DNA from: Geobacter sp. UBA2189
GTDB lineage: Bacteria > Desulfobacterota > Desulfuromonadia > Geobacterales > Pseudopelobacteraceae
NCBI GenBank assembly: GCA_002328035.1
Contig: DCVL01000034.1
Span: 1-21,383, forward strand
Reading direction: 5' to 3'
Length of the DNA: 21,383 nucleotides
Shown here: positions 8,090 through 17,007 of the stretch, in pieces
Numbering within the stretch: position 1 is the stretch's first letter
Layout of the letters: each line of letters begins with the position of its first letter
Made by a program: the position numbers and the translations under genes
Notes under the pieces: generated by a model
The model's input: only the letters and a program-made list of their open reading frames with translations
Database searches by the model: none
Told to the model about the DNA's origin: nothing

Positions 8090-9682
8090 CTATATACTCA
8101 TCTTTTTGACGTTCCCTTTATGCAGGAACAGGTCAAAGATCACCTTGGTACCCATCAGCGAGGTAAAGAGGTTGATCATGATACCAAGACTTAAAGAAAC
8201 GGCAAAACCTTTGACCGGACCGGTACCAAACTGGAAAAGCACCGCTGCTGTAATAAGAGCAGTAACATGGGAGTCCATGATAGTAAGAAAGGCCTTGTCA
8301 TAACCTGCCTCAAGGGCAGATTTTGGCGACTTGCCCAGACGGAGTTCCTCTCTTATCCGTTCAAAAATAATAACGTTTGAGTCAACAGACATCCCAACCA
8401 ATAGCACGATAGCGGCAATACCTGGCAGTGTGAGGGTCGCTCCCAGGGCTGACATGGCACCCATCAGGTATAAGATGTTAAGAACCATCCCCAGGTTGGC
8501 AATCATGCCTGACAATTTGTAATAGATTGCCATAAAGCAGATAACCAGAGAAACGCCGATAGCCCCTGCCATTAACCCCTTGTCAATGGAGTCCTTGCCA
8601 AGCGATGCACCCACGGTAACGTTCTGGATAATTTTAACAGGAGCCGGAAGAGCACCGGCACGCAGGACAATGGCAAGATCCGAAGCGGTCTTTTCGGTAA
8701 AATTACCTGAAATCTGCGCCGAACCGCCTGAAATACGCTCACGAATCACTGGAGCCGAATAGACGGTGCTGTCAAGAACAATGGCAAAACGTTTATTTAC
8801 ATTGGCAGCAGTAATCTGATCAAACAGACGAGCCCCCAACGAGTTAAATTCTATACCAACATATGGCTGGTTAAATTGTGAATCAATACGAACCTGGGCA
8901 TCTGTAAGAAGATCACCTGTTATAAGAGCCTTTTTCTGAACCACAATAGGTATTTCTGTAGTGGCGCCAGTGGTTGGATCCGTATGTTTTTCATAAAGCA
9001 CTTCGGCATCTTCAGGGACAGCTCCACCTGTTGGAGAAACCCCTTCCTTTACCATCTTGAATTCAAGCCTCGCTGTGCGGCCTATCAGTGCAATGGCTCT
9101 CTGTGGATCCTTGATTCCGGGAAGCTGAACAACAATCTGATTAACTCCCTGACGAGCAATGATCGGCTCAGAAACACCAAACTGATCAATCCTGTTACGA
9201 ATTGTCTCCAGAGCCTGGGCAACAGCCTTATCTTTCCTGTCCTGAATATCCTGTTCCTTCATCCGAAGGGCAAGACCAACAAGCCCCCCCTCTTCCACAG
9301 TCGGAACAATCTCGTAATCCCTGTACTTATCCTTAAGCAGCTTCTGTACCTCGGCAGAGGTATCCTTTTCATACATAAGGATTGTTACTTTGTCGCTTCC
9401 GGTACGGCTAACCCGCTTGAAACGGAGATTTTTACTGTTAAGGGTGTCTTCAAGATCTGTTGCCACAAGATCAAGGGTACCCTCCACCGCCTTTGCCGTT
9501 TCAACTTCAAGAACAAGGTGGGTGCCTCCCTGAAGGTCAAGACCAAGGTGAATCTTGTCTTTAGGGAGGATCCCCTTCCACCATTCAGGCAAATTGGGTG
9601 ACAGTGTCGGCAGCAAATAGACACAGGATATAACAACAAAGGTTGCAATCAGGGCAATACGCCATCCGGCTCCCTTAGGCAT
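8090..9682 (-). CDS. secD: protein translocase subunit SecD
   Basis: 530 aa from the preferred ATG. It has one N-terminal membrane segment, the hallmark LGLDLQGGTHLVLEVE, a large periplasmic P1 domain, then five further membrane segments. These include GMSVDSNVIIFERIREE, whose Asp is the partner of the SecF transmembrane Asp, and an RND-like helix bundle. It is shorter than E. coli SecD (615) but typical of many other bacteria. Start choice: the frame also opens at a GTG at 9688 (MPMPKG), but the SD GAGGAA (9691-9696) is only 2 nt from that GTG and 8 nt from the ATG at 9680-9682, so the ATG is favoured. It follows yajC by about 40 nt and precedes secF by 14 nt, as a yajC-secD-secF unit. Confidence 0.96.
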   Translation of the reverse strand: MPKGAGWRIALIATFVVISCVYLLPTLSPNLPEWWKGILPKDKIHLGLDLQGGTHLVLEVETAKAVEGTLDLVATDLEDTLNSKNLRFKRVSRTGSDKVTILMYEKDTSAEVQKLLKDKYRDYEIVPTVEEGGLVGLALRMKEQDIQDRKDKAVAQALETIRNRIDQFGVSEPIIARQGVNQIVVQLPGIKDPQRAIALIGRTARLEFKMVKEGVSPTGGAVPEDAEVLYEKHTDPTTGATTEIPIVVQKKALITGDLLTDAQVRIDSQFNQPYVGIEFNSLGARLFDQITAANVNKRFAIVLDSTVYSAPVIRERISGGSAQISGNFTEKTASDLAIVLRAGALPAPVKIIQNVTVGASLGKDSIDKGLMAGAIGVSLVICFMAIYYKLSGMIANLGMVLNILYLMGAMSALGATLTLPGIAAIVLLVGMSVDSNVIIFERIREELRLGKSPKSALEAGYDKAFLTIMDSHVTALITAAVLFQFGTGPVKGFAVSLSLGIMINLFTSLMGTKVIFDLFLHKGNVKKMSI

Positions 9683-9690
9683 TGGCACGG

Positions 9691-9696
9691 TTCCTC
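9691..9696 (-). promoter_or_regulatory. ribosome binding site deciding the secD start
   Basis: The minus strand reads GAGGAA. It is 8 nt from ATG (9680-9682) but only 2 nt from the alternative GTG (9686-9688), which argues for the ATG. Confidence 0.6.
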
Positions 9697-9723
9697 ACTT
9701 TTATAATTTTTAAATTGCGGTTA

Positions 9724-10047
9724 CTACTTTACAACAGTGGTTACAAAGGGCTTGTCGATCTTGATCTTGACACCTGTAGCGATCTCAAGGGTTACAACCT
9801 GATCTTCAAGCGCTGACACCTTGCCATGTATTCCTGCAGCGGTCTTGACACTGTCACCAACCTTCAGAGCATCAAGCATGGCTTTATGCTCTTTTGCTTT
9901 TTTCTGTTGCGGGCGGATTAACAGAAAATAAAAGATGGCAAACATAAAAATGAGCGGAACAAAGTTCATAAAAGCTGCTGCCCCACCCTGCGGCGCAGCT
10001 CCGCCAGCCGGAGCCCCCATCGCAAATGCAATACCTGAAAAGTTCAT
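9724..10047 (-). CDS. yajC: preprotein translocase accessory subunit YajC
   Basis: 107 aa from the ATG at 10047. The N-terminal stretch is Ala/Gly/Pro-rich (GAPAGGAAPQGG), followed by one membrane segment at about residues 27-46 (FVPLIFMFAIFYFLLI). The YajC hallmark RPQQKKAKEHK and a short cytosolic beta domain (VGDSVKTAAGIHGKV) complete it. YajC associates with SecDF at the Sec translocon. The frame stays open upstream into tgt (131 aa), but that extension is basic and unlike YajC, and the strong SD AAGGAGGA is 8 nt before the inner ATG. The tgt stop is only 4 nt upstream, so the SD lies within the tgt coding end and translation is probably coupled. Confidence 0.95.
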   Translation of the reverse strand: MNFSGIAFAMGAPAGGAAPQGGAAAFMNFVPLIFMFAIFYFLLIRPQQKKAKEHKAMLDALKVGDSVKTAAGIHGKVSALEDQVVTLEIATGVKIKIDKPFVTTVVK

Positions 10048-10051
10048 ACCT

Positions 10052-11185
10052 CTATTCCTCCTTGTTATTTTCAGCTTCACTGTTCTGCTGTTGATAAAAC
10101 TCGTTGCGAAACGATTCAAAATAATTATTGGTTATGGCGTCGCGCATTCTCGCCATCAGATTCAGATACCAGGCTATGTTGTGATGACTGTTCAGCATTG
10201 ACGAAAGAATTTCACCCGAACGGAACAGATGGCGCAGATATGCTCTGCTATAATTCTGGCACACATAACAGTTGCACTCTGTATCAATCGGTCCGTCATC
10301 ATATTCATACTGCTTCCGTTTAATATTCAGTCGCCCATTATTTGTGAAGAGCATCCCGTTACGGGCATTGCGTGTGGGCATAACGCAGTCAAACATATCA
10401 TATCCACGCCATACAGCCTCAACCAAATCTTCAGGAGTACCTATCCCCATGATATAGCGAGGATATTCAGGAAGCAACAGCTCGCTGCATCCATCCATCA
10501 CATCATGCATAACCTTTTTTTCTTCACCAACCGAAAGGCCTCCAAGCGCATAACCGTCAAAACCTATCTCCATAAGTTCTTCAATACTGCGACGGCGCAG
10601 TTCGTTAAAACGCCCTCCCTGCACTATTCCAAAGAGCAGCTGATCCGGCCTTCTGTGAGCCTCCTTGCATCGAGCCGCCCATCTGCCGGTCATTGCAAGA
10701 GAACGTTCAAGATATCCATAATCGGCATCTGCCGGAGGGCATTCATCAAAACACATTATGATATCTGCACCCAAAGACTCCTGGATCCCGATTGAAAGTT
10801 CAGGAGTCAAAAAATGCATTGAGCCATCAATATGAGAACGAAACCTGACCCCATCTTCTGTAATCTTGCGTAACTCTGAGAGGCTATAGACCTGAAAACC
10901 GCCCGAATCAGTCAGAATAGGAGCATCCCATGACATAAAGCGATGCAGGCCGCCAAGTTGTTCAACAAGATGATGACCTGGGCGCAGATAAAGGTGATAG
11001 GTATTTGACAGTATAATCTGTGTGCCGGCATCCTTAAGATTTTCCGGACGCATAGCCTTTACAGTTGCATTAGTACCCACAGGCATGAAGATGGGCGTTT
11101 CAATCTCACCATGACCGGTAATAAGCCTTCCGGTGCGCGCCTGACAGCCCAAGTCCTGATGCAAAACCTTAAAATGATCGGGCAC
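10052..11185 (-). CDS. tgt: queuine/preQ1 tRNA-guanine transglycosylase
   Basis: 377 aa, full length. Tgt exchanges G34 of GUN-anticodon tRNAs (Asp, Asn, His, Tyr) for preQ1 in queuosine synthesis. Visible catalytic elements: LTDSGGFQVYS with D93 (general acid/base), CFDECPP with D147 (base recognition), GIVQGG, the ALGGLSVGE loop and FDCVMPTRNARNG with nucleophile D266. The zinc site is C304, C306, C309 (CNCYVC) with H335 in NSHHN, the same spacing as in E. coli Tgt. The start is GTG at 11185, with SD TAGGAG overlapping the queA stop and 8 nt between the genes. The product of Tgt is the substrate of QueA, encoded immediately upstream. Confidence 0.98.
   Translation of the reverse strand: MPDHFKVLHQDLGCQARTGRLITGHGEIETPIFMPVGTNATVKAMRPENLKDAGTQIILSNTYHLYLRPGHHLVEQLGGLHRFMSWDAPILTDSGGFQVYSLSELRKITEDGVRFRSHIDGSMHFLTPELSIGIQESLGADIIMCFDECPPADADYGYLERSLAMTGRWAARCKEAHRRPDQLLFGIVQGGRFNELRRRSIEELMEIGFDGYALGGLSVGEEKKVMHDVMDGCSELLLPEYPRYIMGIGTPEDLVEAVWRGYDMFDCVMPTRNARNGMLFTNNGRLNIKRKQYEYDDGPIDTECNCYVCQNYSRAYLRHLFRSGEILSSMLNSHHNIAWYLNLMARMRDAITNNYFESFRNEFYQQQNSEAENNKEE
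10056..10063 (-). promoter_or_regulatory. ribosome binding site deciding the yajC start
   Basis: AAGGAGGA on the minus strand, 8 nt from the ATG at 10045-10047 and inside the last codons of tgt. This excludes the longer 131-aa reading of yajC. Confidence 0.8.
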
Positions 11186-11193
11186 TGCAACTC

Positions 11194-12216
11194 CTACACG
11201 ATCAGCATGGCATCACCATAGCTGTAAAATCTGAACTGTCTGATTATTGCCTCTTTATATGCTGACAACACAAAATCGGTTCCTGCAAAAGCTGATACCA
11301 GCATCAATAATGTTGATTCCGGCAGATGAAAATTTGTGAGAAGAGCATCCACTTCTTTAAACTGATAACCAGGATAAATAAATATATCAGCCTCGCTACC
11401 ACCCGCTTTGAGTTTTCCAGCTGTACTGGATGAGTGTTCAAGAGTTCTACAGGATGTAGTACCAACAGCAACTACCCTGCCTCCCAACTCCCTTGTTTTC
11501 TCTATTGCCTTAATAGTTTCTTGTGGGATCAGGTAACGCTCTCTATGTATCAAATGTTCCTGAACCTTTTTAACCCGCACTGGCTGGAAAGTTCCCAATC
11601 CGATATGAAGAATCACCTTTGCCAGAAGAACACCCTGCTGCTGCAGCTGCTCCAGAAGTCGAGGAGTAAAATGCAAGCCTGCCGTGGGAGCTGCAACAGC
11701 CCCTGGCGCATCTGCATAAACCGTCTGGTATCTTGTTCTGTCAAGTTCTTCACTCTCCCTGTTAAGATAGGGAGGTATCGGCATCTGTCCTATATTCTGC
11801 AGCCAGGAATCAAAATCCTCTGTACCTGTAAAACGAACCTGCCAGTCCTGTTCTCCATGACGGTCAATAACTTCAGCATTAACTCCTTGAGGAAGCGAGA
11901 TCCTCTGTCCTATGTGGCAAGGTTTTGAAGAACGAAGCAGGCATCGCCAACCTTCTCCCAGAGGTTCCACAAGGAATATCTCAACCCTGCCACCTGTCTG
12001 TTTATGCCCGAAAAGACGTGCAGGAATCACCTTTGTTGCATTAAGGACAAGAAGATCGTTCGGTCTGAACCAATCAACTATATTACTAAAATTTGTCTCC
12101 GTCAGCGACATGCTGTCACGCTGAAGAACCATCAAACGCGAACTGTCACGTTCCTTGGCCGGATATCTGGCAATAAGTTCATCCGGAAGGGTATATGAAA
12201 AATCAGTAACAAGCAT
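11194..12216 (-). CDS. queA: S-adenosylmethionine:tRNA ribosyltransferase-isomerase QueA
   Basis: 340 aa, normal length. QueA transfers and rearranges the ribosyl part of AdoMet onto preQ1-tRNA to form epoxyqueuosine. Family segments are complete: N-terminal DFSYTLPDELIARYPAKERD, TKVIPARLFG, APTAGLHFTPRLL, HIGLGTFQPV, VVAVGTTSCRTLEH and TNFHLPESTLLMLVSAF. The ATG at 12216 is 15 nt past the spoIID-like stop, with only a weak SD, so coupling to the upstream gene is likely. No preQ1 riboswitch is possible directly upstream, because that DNA is coding. Confidence 0.98.
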   Translation of the reverse strand: MLVTDFSYTLPDELIARYPAKERDSSRLMVLQRDSMSLTETNFSNIVDWFRPNDLLVLNATKVIPARLFGHKQTGGRVEIFLVEPLGEGWRCLLRSSKPCHIGQRISLPQGVNAEVIDRHGEQDWQVRFTGTEDFDSWLQNIGQMPIPPYLNRESEELDRTRYQTVYADAPGAVAAPTAGLHFTPRLLEQLQQQGVLLAKVILHIGLGTFQPVRVKKVQEHLIHRERYLIPQETIKAIEKTRELGGRVVAVGTTSCRTLEHSSSTAGKLKAGGSEADIFIYPGYQFKEVDALLTNFHLPESTLLMLVSAFAGTDFVLSAYKEAIIRQFRFYSYGDAMLIV

Positions 12217-12231
12217 AAACAGATCGTAGAG

Positions 12232-13365
12232 CTACAACTCAGACAATTTGGTAAGCCTTGTTCCTGGATAGTAATAAGAGAGTATCTCCTTATAATTGAA
12301 ACCATCCAGGGCTCTCTGTTTTGATCCATATTGACAAAGCCCAACTCCGTGACCATAACCCATGCCGTTGAAAATGGCAGTTTGTCCCTCTACATGAACA
12401 TTGAAATTCGTGCTTTTCACTACTGTTGAGCCGACTGCCATCCTGAATTTTGTTGCAGGCATAGTTACATTTCCACGACTTGTAACAAGAATAATAGTCT
12501 TAAGACGTCCTCTGTTATTAAGAGTTCCCTCTTTAATATCAAAAAGATCACCAATTTTTTGACCTGCTGTTCTTAATGCAGACTCTACCCTGGAGAGTGG
12601 TATATTTAATTCCCAACTGCTTGTAGACGATGTCAAACCGTATTGACACTCAACACCCCTCAGATATGGTAAAGCAAGCCCCCAAACATTTTCTGACGAC
12701 TCTGTACGACCACCGCTGTTGGCGTGATAGAACGCCTGTATCACCTTGCCATCGTAAGTCAGAACTTCACCTTCGGTTTCATTGACTCCCCTGCTGGCTC
12801 GGTTGTCTTCCTGATCACTGCCAAAATAGGCTTGATCCATTGTTGTTGATTCAAGATGGTACAATGCCCTGGCACGCTCTTTTTTCTTTGCAACGGCATA
12901 TGTTCTGGCAATTACGGCCTGGGTCTTGATCGCCTCCATAGGCCAGGTTGATGAAATTTCACTGTTAATTACCCCTATCAGGTACTCTTCCAACAGCAAT
13001 TCGTTAACAACAAGCAACTTTCCGCTCTGTGCAGAAAGCTCAATTATGCCACGGTAGGATTTACCATTTACCTTTAGCAGATCAAAAGCAGCAATTCGCA
13101 AAACACGGCTTGCACTGTTTCCGCAAATGACCTTGCCCCTGCTATTTGTAAAGTTTGCAGGAAATTCCAGAGCTACAGCCTGCTCAGAATCGTTTGTAGC
13201 AAGGAGGCCTGCGCCATCTACTGTAACATTTTCAACCCCTTTAAGTATGGCCACCCTAATCTTTTCACCATATAAAGATGGCTCAAAGGCGAAAGCAGTA
13301 CCAGATGAAATAGAGGCGGTAAGCAGAAAACATATTATGAAAAGAAGGAGATGAGTATATTTCAT
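12232..13365 (-). CDS. SpoIID/LytB-domain exported protein (peptidoglycan glycan-strand lytic family)
   Basis: 377 aa from the preferred ATG. The N-terminus MKYTHLLLFIICFLLTASIS, followed by SGTAFAF, is a standard signal peptide with AFA cleavage. The SpoIID domain shows EYLIGVINSEISSTWP (the glutamate at residue 136 matches the proposed catalytic acid), MEAIKTQAVIARTYA, YHANSGGRTES and, near the C-terminus, GMGYGHGVGLCQYGS. In spore formers SpoIID cleaves denuded glycan strands. Homologues in non-sporulating bacteria act on the cell wall but are poorly defined. The NSGG segment has no Cys, so a zinc site of the kind reported for some clostridial members is not predicted. An in-frame ATG at 13395 would add ten residues before the signal peptide; neither start has a strong SD. 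Lies between a peptide-binding lipoprotein and queA. Confidence 0.88.
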   Translation of the reverse strand: MKYTHLLLFIICFLLTASISSGTAFAFEPSLYGEKIRVAILKGVENVTVDGAGLLATNDSEQAVALEFPANFTNSRGKVICGNSASRVLRIAAFDLLKVNGKSYRGIIELSAQSGKLLVVNELLLEEYLIGVINSEISSTWPMEAIKTQAVIARTYAVAKKKERARALYHLESTTMDQAYFGSDQEDNRASRGVNETEGEVLTYDGKVIQAFYHANSGGRTESSENVWGLALPYLRGVECQYGLTSSTSSWELNIPLSRVESALRTAGQKIGDLFDIKEGTLNNRGRLKTIILVTSRGNVTMPATKFRMAVGSTVVKSTNFNVHVEGQTAIFNGMGYGHGVGLCQYGSKQRALDGFNYKEILSYYYPGTRLTKLSEL

Positions 13366-13455
13366 AATCAATCCAAAAAAGAGAGATAAGACCATAAAGC
13401 AGTATCAGTGTCAAACAGTTTCCATCTTGTTGATACAGCTGTCAGATCAATAATT

Positions 13456-15096
13456 TTAATATCTCTGTTCTTTTTTAGGTATATACCACTTGATAAGATT
13501 ATAACCAATACCGGCTGGAGCTGGCTCTATACCTCTAATTCTGGATGAGACAACCGGAAGGGCATCAGGAACATAAAGAAACGTGTAAGGCTGCTCCTCA
13601 GCAAGTATCTCCTGAATACGAAAATAGGCCTTCTTGCGCTTTTCCATATCAAAGGTGCTACGCCCCTCCTCAAGAAGACGATCCACCTCTGGATTGTTAT
13701 AGCCTATAAAGTTAAGTTCCCCTGGCTTGGTCTTACTGGAATGCCAGATATCATACATATCAGGGTCTTGCGAGGTAAGCCAGGCTAGCAGCACCACCTC
13801 AAAATTCCCCTTGTCAATAAATTCCTTTAAAAAAGCAGCCCACTCAACAACCCTTATACGAACATCAATTCCAACCTTTTTTAACCTTTGCTGGATAATC
13901 TGGGCTGTCAAAAGACGCTGTTGGTTGCCTTGATTGGTCAGAATAGTAAAACGGAGAACCTTACCATCCTTCTCTAAAAAACCATTAGACCCTATTTCCC
14001 AACCTGCTTCAGAAAGCAGTTTCTGCGCATATACCGGATCAAACGGAATATCATTAACCCTTGAATTATATGCCCATCTACCTGGTATCATCGGGCCATT
14101 GGACTTTTGCCCCATACCAAACAGCACCCCTTGAATCAATTCGTCCTTGTTTATCGCAGCTGTTATTGCGCGCCGAACGCGAAAATCCTTAAAAAGTGGA
14201 TGTCTAAGGTTGTAACCAAGATAGAGATAACCGTTTGAAGGGTAACGATATTTCTTGAATGCTGCATTGAAAGCAGGGGTATCAGTCTGACGGGCATACT
14301 GCACAGGGGTAAGATTCATCTGGTCAATACCGCCTGCCTTAAGCTCCATATACATTGTTGATGTATCAGGGATAAGTCGAAAAACATAACGATCAAGATA
14401 AGGTCGCCCTTCAAAGTAATCCTTGTTTGCCTCAAGTTCAATCTTCTGGCCTGAGACCCATTCCTTGAAACGAAATGGACCAGTACCAACAGGCTTGCGT
14501 GCCAGCGGACTTTTGGTTATATCCTGCCCCTCCAGAAGATGGGCAGGCATAATACTAACCCCCCATGAAGACAAGGCAGGGGCATATGGCCGGGCATAAC
14601 GGACTACAAGAGAATGGCTGTCTGGAGCGGTTACAGACGTAACCTGTTTGAAATCCTCAGAATAAGCGGTGGGGGTCTTGGGATCTATTATGACTCGATA
14701 GGTGTAGAGGACATCACTGGCTGTAAAAGGTTTGCCGTCATGCCAGGTAACATTATGCCGCAATTTAAAGGTTATGGTTAAACCATCTTTGGAAACGATG
14801 TATGAATCAGCCAGATCACCTACGATCTTGAGATCCTTATCATACTTTACAAGACCATTATAGATGAGGCCAGCTACAGCAAACGAGGCACTGTCCGAAG
14901 CAAGAACAGGAATAAGGGTAGAGGCTTCTCCAATGCTACCTTCCACTACAGCATCACCATAATCAGCGGCAGTATTTGATAAGCCTGTCCGAACAGGTTG
15001 AGGAGCTTCAGAAACGTTACATGCAAGCAGGAGAAAACAGACAAAAAACAGGGCTGTAAACTTAAAAAAACAATAACCCACCGCCCTGAGAATCAT
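13456..15096 (-). CDS. peptide/nickel-type extracellular solute-binding lipoprotein (SBP_bac_5, DppA/OppA-like)
   Basis: 546 aa, the usual size. A hydrophobic N-terminus ends in the lipobox LLAC (lipidated C26). The family-5 binding fold follows: the opening EASTLIPVLASDS, LKIVGDLADSY, ITFKLRHNVTWHDGKPF with ASDVLYTYR, PVGTGPFRFKEW, YLYLGYNLRHPLFKD with RVRRAITAAI, and a C-terminal YTFLYVPDALPVV. Such proteins bind oligopeptides, murein peptides or nickel complexes for an ABC importer, but no permease or ATPase gene is adjacent, so it is an orphan here. The ATG overlaps the stop of the TPR lipoprotein gene by four bases (ATGA), with GGAAG upstream, so the two are translationally coupled. Ligand unknown. 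Confidence 0.92.
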   Translation of the reverse strand: MILRAVGYCFFKFTALFFVCFLLLACNVSEAPQPVRTGLSNTAADYGDAVVEGSIGEASTLIPVLASDSASFAVAGLIYNGLVKYDKDLKIVGDLADSYIVSKDGLTITFKLRHNVTWHDGKPFTASDVLYTYRVIIDPKTPTAYSEDFKQVTSVTAPDSHSLVVRYARPYAPALSSWGVSIMPAHLLEGQDITKSPLARKPVGTGPFRFKEWVSGQKIELEANKDYFEGRPYLDRYVFRLIPDTSTMYMELKAGGIDQMNLTPVQYARQTDTPAFNAAFKKYRYPSNGYLYLGYNLRHPLFKDFRVRRAITAAINKDELIQGVLFGMGQKSNGPMIPGRWAYNSRVNDIPFDPVYAQKLLSEAGWEIGSNGFLEKDGKVLRFTILTNQGNQQRLLTAQIIQQRLKKVGIDVRIRVVEWAAFLKEFIDKGNFEVVLLAWLTSQDPDMYDIWHSSKTKPGELNFIGYNNPEVDRLLEEGRSTFDMEKRKKAYFRIQEILAEEQPYTFLYVPDALPVVSSRIRGIEPAPAGIGYNLIKWYIPKKEQRY

Positions 15097-16793
15097 TTTT
15101 CTTCCAGTTCTCCCTGCAGAATCCGTTTAATCTTGTCGTCCAGCGACTTCTTTTTAGGTTCTATAGCACGAGCCTTCTTATAATATTTCAGGGCATGCTT
15201 TTTTTCCTTAAGGGCAAAGTAAGCATCTCCAAGATGCTCAAGAATAGTGGCATCATCAGGGACAAGAGCAGCAGATTTTTCAAGATAGCGGACGGCATCG
15301 TGATACCGTTTCATCTGGTAATATACCCATCCAAGGCTATCAATAAAAAAACCGTCATCTGGTCTTATCTCGAGCGCACGTTTTACATGACGGAGAGCCT
15401 CTTCAAGGTTGATACCCATCTCTGCATATGTATACCCAAGATAATTGTGAGCCTGTGCATCAGCCGGATTAAGATCAAGAACCCTTTTCATACGCTCTAT
15501 GGATTGAGGGCGTTTGCCCAACTTGTCATACAAGACACCAATTCTGAAATGAAATCTGTAATCGTTCGAAAAACGGGATTCAGCTGCAATCAGAAGTTCA
15601 AGAGCCTTAGCTGTATTTCCCATTGAGTCTTCAAGTGATGCAAGAGAAAGATACAATTCAAGCTTGTTCTGATTGGCAGCAATAGTCTTTTCAATCAGAC
15701 TGATCGCTTCTTCATTCTTACCCTGTTCCTTGTAAATAAAGGAAAGATGTCCCACAGCCTCTGGATAAAGAGGCGAATCAGGCGGTATTTTCAGAAACTC
15801 TATTGCGGCAGCGGCAAGTTCACCCTTTTCTTCATATGCGCTACCAAGATACAACCTTAACTGATGTGCCTCAGAATCTGCCTGAAGCATCTCACAAAAA
15901 GTATCTATAGCTTCGTCATAACGTTCTAGCTCAAGATATATAAGACCTTTTTTACGGTTACTGTCAGTTGTGGAAAGACCCATAGCATCAAGTTTTTTAA
16001 GATAAGTCAGAGCATCTTCATAACGCTGGTTCTGTATAAAAAGCCGAATAAGGTGCTGGATCAGAGGAGCCCTATTATCAGCTTCGTCAAGCACCTTCTT
16101 ATAGGTGGCAATGGCCTTGTCGTAATCATCAAGAGCCTCAAAAGAAATAGCCATATCAATTGCCGCCTGGGCAAGATCCGGCCGCAGCTCAAGAGCTCTC
16201 TGGTAATATGTAACAGCCTCGCGATACAACTTCATCTGACTGTAGACCTTGCCAAGATAGTAATTACCAACAGCAGATTCCGGTTTTACCTTTATTAAGT
16301 TTTTCAGTACGTTGACAGATTCTTCATATTCAAAAAACTGCATAAGTGCCGTCACAAGGTGAAGTACAGCATCTTCTTTGCCTGGCTCAAGCCTTACGGC
16401 ATTACGAAGGTAAACAGCCGCCTCTTTGGGTTTACCCATAGAAAACTTTATACTGCCACCAAGGAGATAGGGTGGACGATAATCAGGCGCCACTTTAACA
16501 GCACGGTCAATTGCAGCAAGTGATTCATCAATTCGGCCAGATTTTACCAGGATCTCGGCCTCAAGCATTATCGGATAAGGAGAAGTAGGGTCAGCAGTCT
16601 GAGCCTCACGGGAAAGAAGAAGAGCCCGCTCAGCATCACCCTCGTTCCAGGAAAGCCGTGCTTTGGCATACAAACCCAATCCACTGCCAAAACCTGACAC
16701 CAAATGTTCATACTCAGGAGAATCAACGGGATGAACAGAACTACATGCCGCAAGCAGGAAGAAAGCAACACAGCCGAGTATATATTTTAACAT
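15093..16793 (-). CDS. TPR-repeat lipoprotein (about 15 repeats)
   Basis: 566 aa. The signal peptide ends in the lipobox LLAAC (lipidated C17), so the protein is exported and anchored to a membrane. After residue 35 almost the whole chain is about 15 consecutive 34-residue tetratricopeptide repeats. Well-formed copies include KLYREAVTYYQRALELRPDL, AEMGINLEEALRHVKRALEI and KRYHDAVRYLEKSAALVPDD. It should form a long superhelical protein-binding scaffold; similar TPR lipoproteins occur in outer-membrane assembly, secretion and exopolysaccharide systems. The start ATG at 16793 has only a weak SD. It is the first gene of the minus-strand string, with a candidate promoter about 55 nt upstream, and ends in a 4-nt overlap with the peptide-binding lipoprotein gene. 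Specific function unknown. Confidence 0.88.
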   Translation of the reverse strand: MLKYILGCVAFFLLAACSSVHPVDSPEYEHLVSGFGSGLGLYAKARLSWNEGDAERALLLSREAQTADPTSPYPIMLEAEILVKSGRIDESLAAIDRAVKVAPDYRPPYLLGGSIKFSMGKPKEAAVYLRNAVRLEPGKEDAVLHLVTALMQFFEYEESVNVLKNLIKVKPESAVGNYYLGKVYSQMKLYREAVTYYQRALELRPDLAQAAIDMAISFEALDDYDKAIATYKKVLDEADNRAPLIQHLIRLFIQNQRYEDALTYLKKLDAMGLSTTDSNRKKGLIYLELERYDEAIDTFCEMLQADSEAHQLRLYLGSAYEEKGELAAAAIEFLKIPPDSPLYPEAVGHLSFIYKEQGKNEEAISLIEKTIAANQNKLELYLSLASLEDSMGNTAKALELLIAAESRFSNDYRFHFRIGVLYDKLGKRPQSIERMKRVLDLNPADAQAHNYLGYTYAEMGINLEEALRHVKRALEIRPDDGFFIDSLGWVYYQMKRYHDAVRYLEKSAALVPDDATILEHLGDAYFALKEKKHALKYYKKARAIEPKKKSLDDKIKRILQGELEEK

Positions 16794-16845
16794 GGGACAC
16801 CATCCGGAATTCAGGGGGTTGCAGGTACTATTACTAATTTTTGGA

Positions 16846-16874
16846 ACGCTACCATACTACAGAAGGTGCGTCAA
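16846..16874 (-). promoter_or_regulatory. candidate sigma-70 promoter of the TPR lipoprotein/queA/sec string
   Basis: On the minus strand, TTGACG (16869-16874) and TAGCGT (16846-16851) are separated by exactly 17 nt, about 52 nt before the ATG. The -35 matches 5 of 6; the -10 matches only 3 of 6. Confidence 0.35.
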
Positions 16875-16936
16875 ACGATTCCGTTATCTTCCAATATATG
16901 CCCTGGTAGCAGAGTAATTGGTGTTTAGCATTTTAT

Positions 16937-16965
16937 TTGACCTCTACCTGCCTTGCTGCTACTCT
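16937..16965 (+). promoter_or_regulatory. candidate sigma-70 promoter of the ABC-F leader
   Basis: TTGACC (16937-16942), a 17-nt spacer and TACTCT (16960-16965). The -35 matches 5 of 6, the -10 only 3 of 6. Transcription would start near 16972, about 140 nt before the ABC-F start codon and about 40 nt before the leader terminator. Confidence 0.35.
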
Positions 16966-17007
16966 TAATGGCGTACAGAAGCTGTTAAAAACTGTCCAGC
17001 GTTCTTT

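Noticed and set aside
8984..9601. 205-residue plus-strand open frame antisense to secD
   Set aside because: It lies wholly within secD. Its composition looks like a reverse-frame shadow, with no SD or recognisable motif.
9724..10119. 131-residue reading of yajC beginning inside tgt
   Set aside because: The extra residues are basic and unlike YajC. The inner ATG has an ideal SD and only a 4-nt gap from tgt.
10229..10795. 188-residue plus-strand open frame antisense to tgt
   Set aside because: It is a shadow of an unambiguous, fully conserved tgt.
12217..12300. preQ1 riboswitch ahead of queA-tgt
   Set aside because: The DNA before queA is the coding end of the SpoIID-like gene, with only 15 nt between the genes.
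13396..13455. Terminator between the peptide-binding protein and SpoIID-like genes
   Set aside because: Only a 6-bp GTATCA/TGATAC pairing with a long loop and no U-run. It is not enough to call an operon break.
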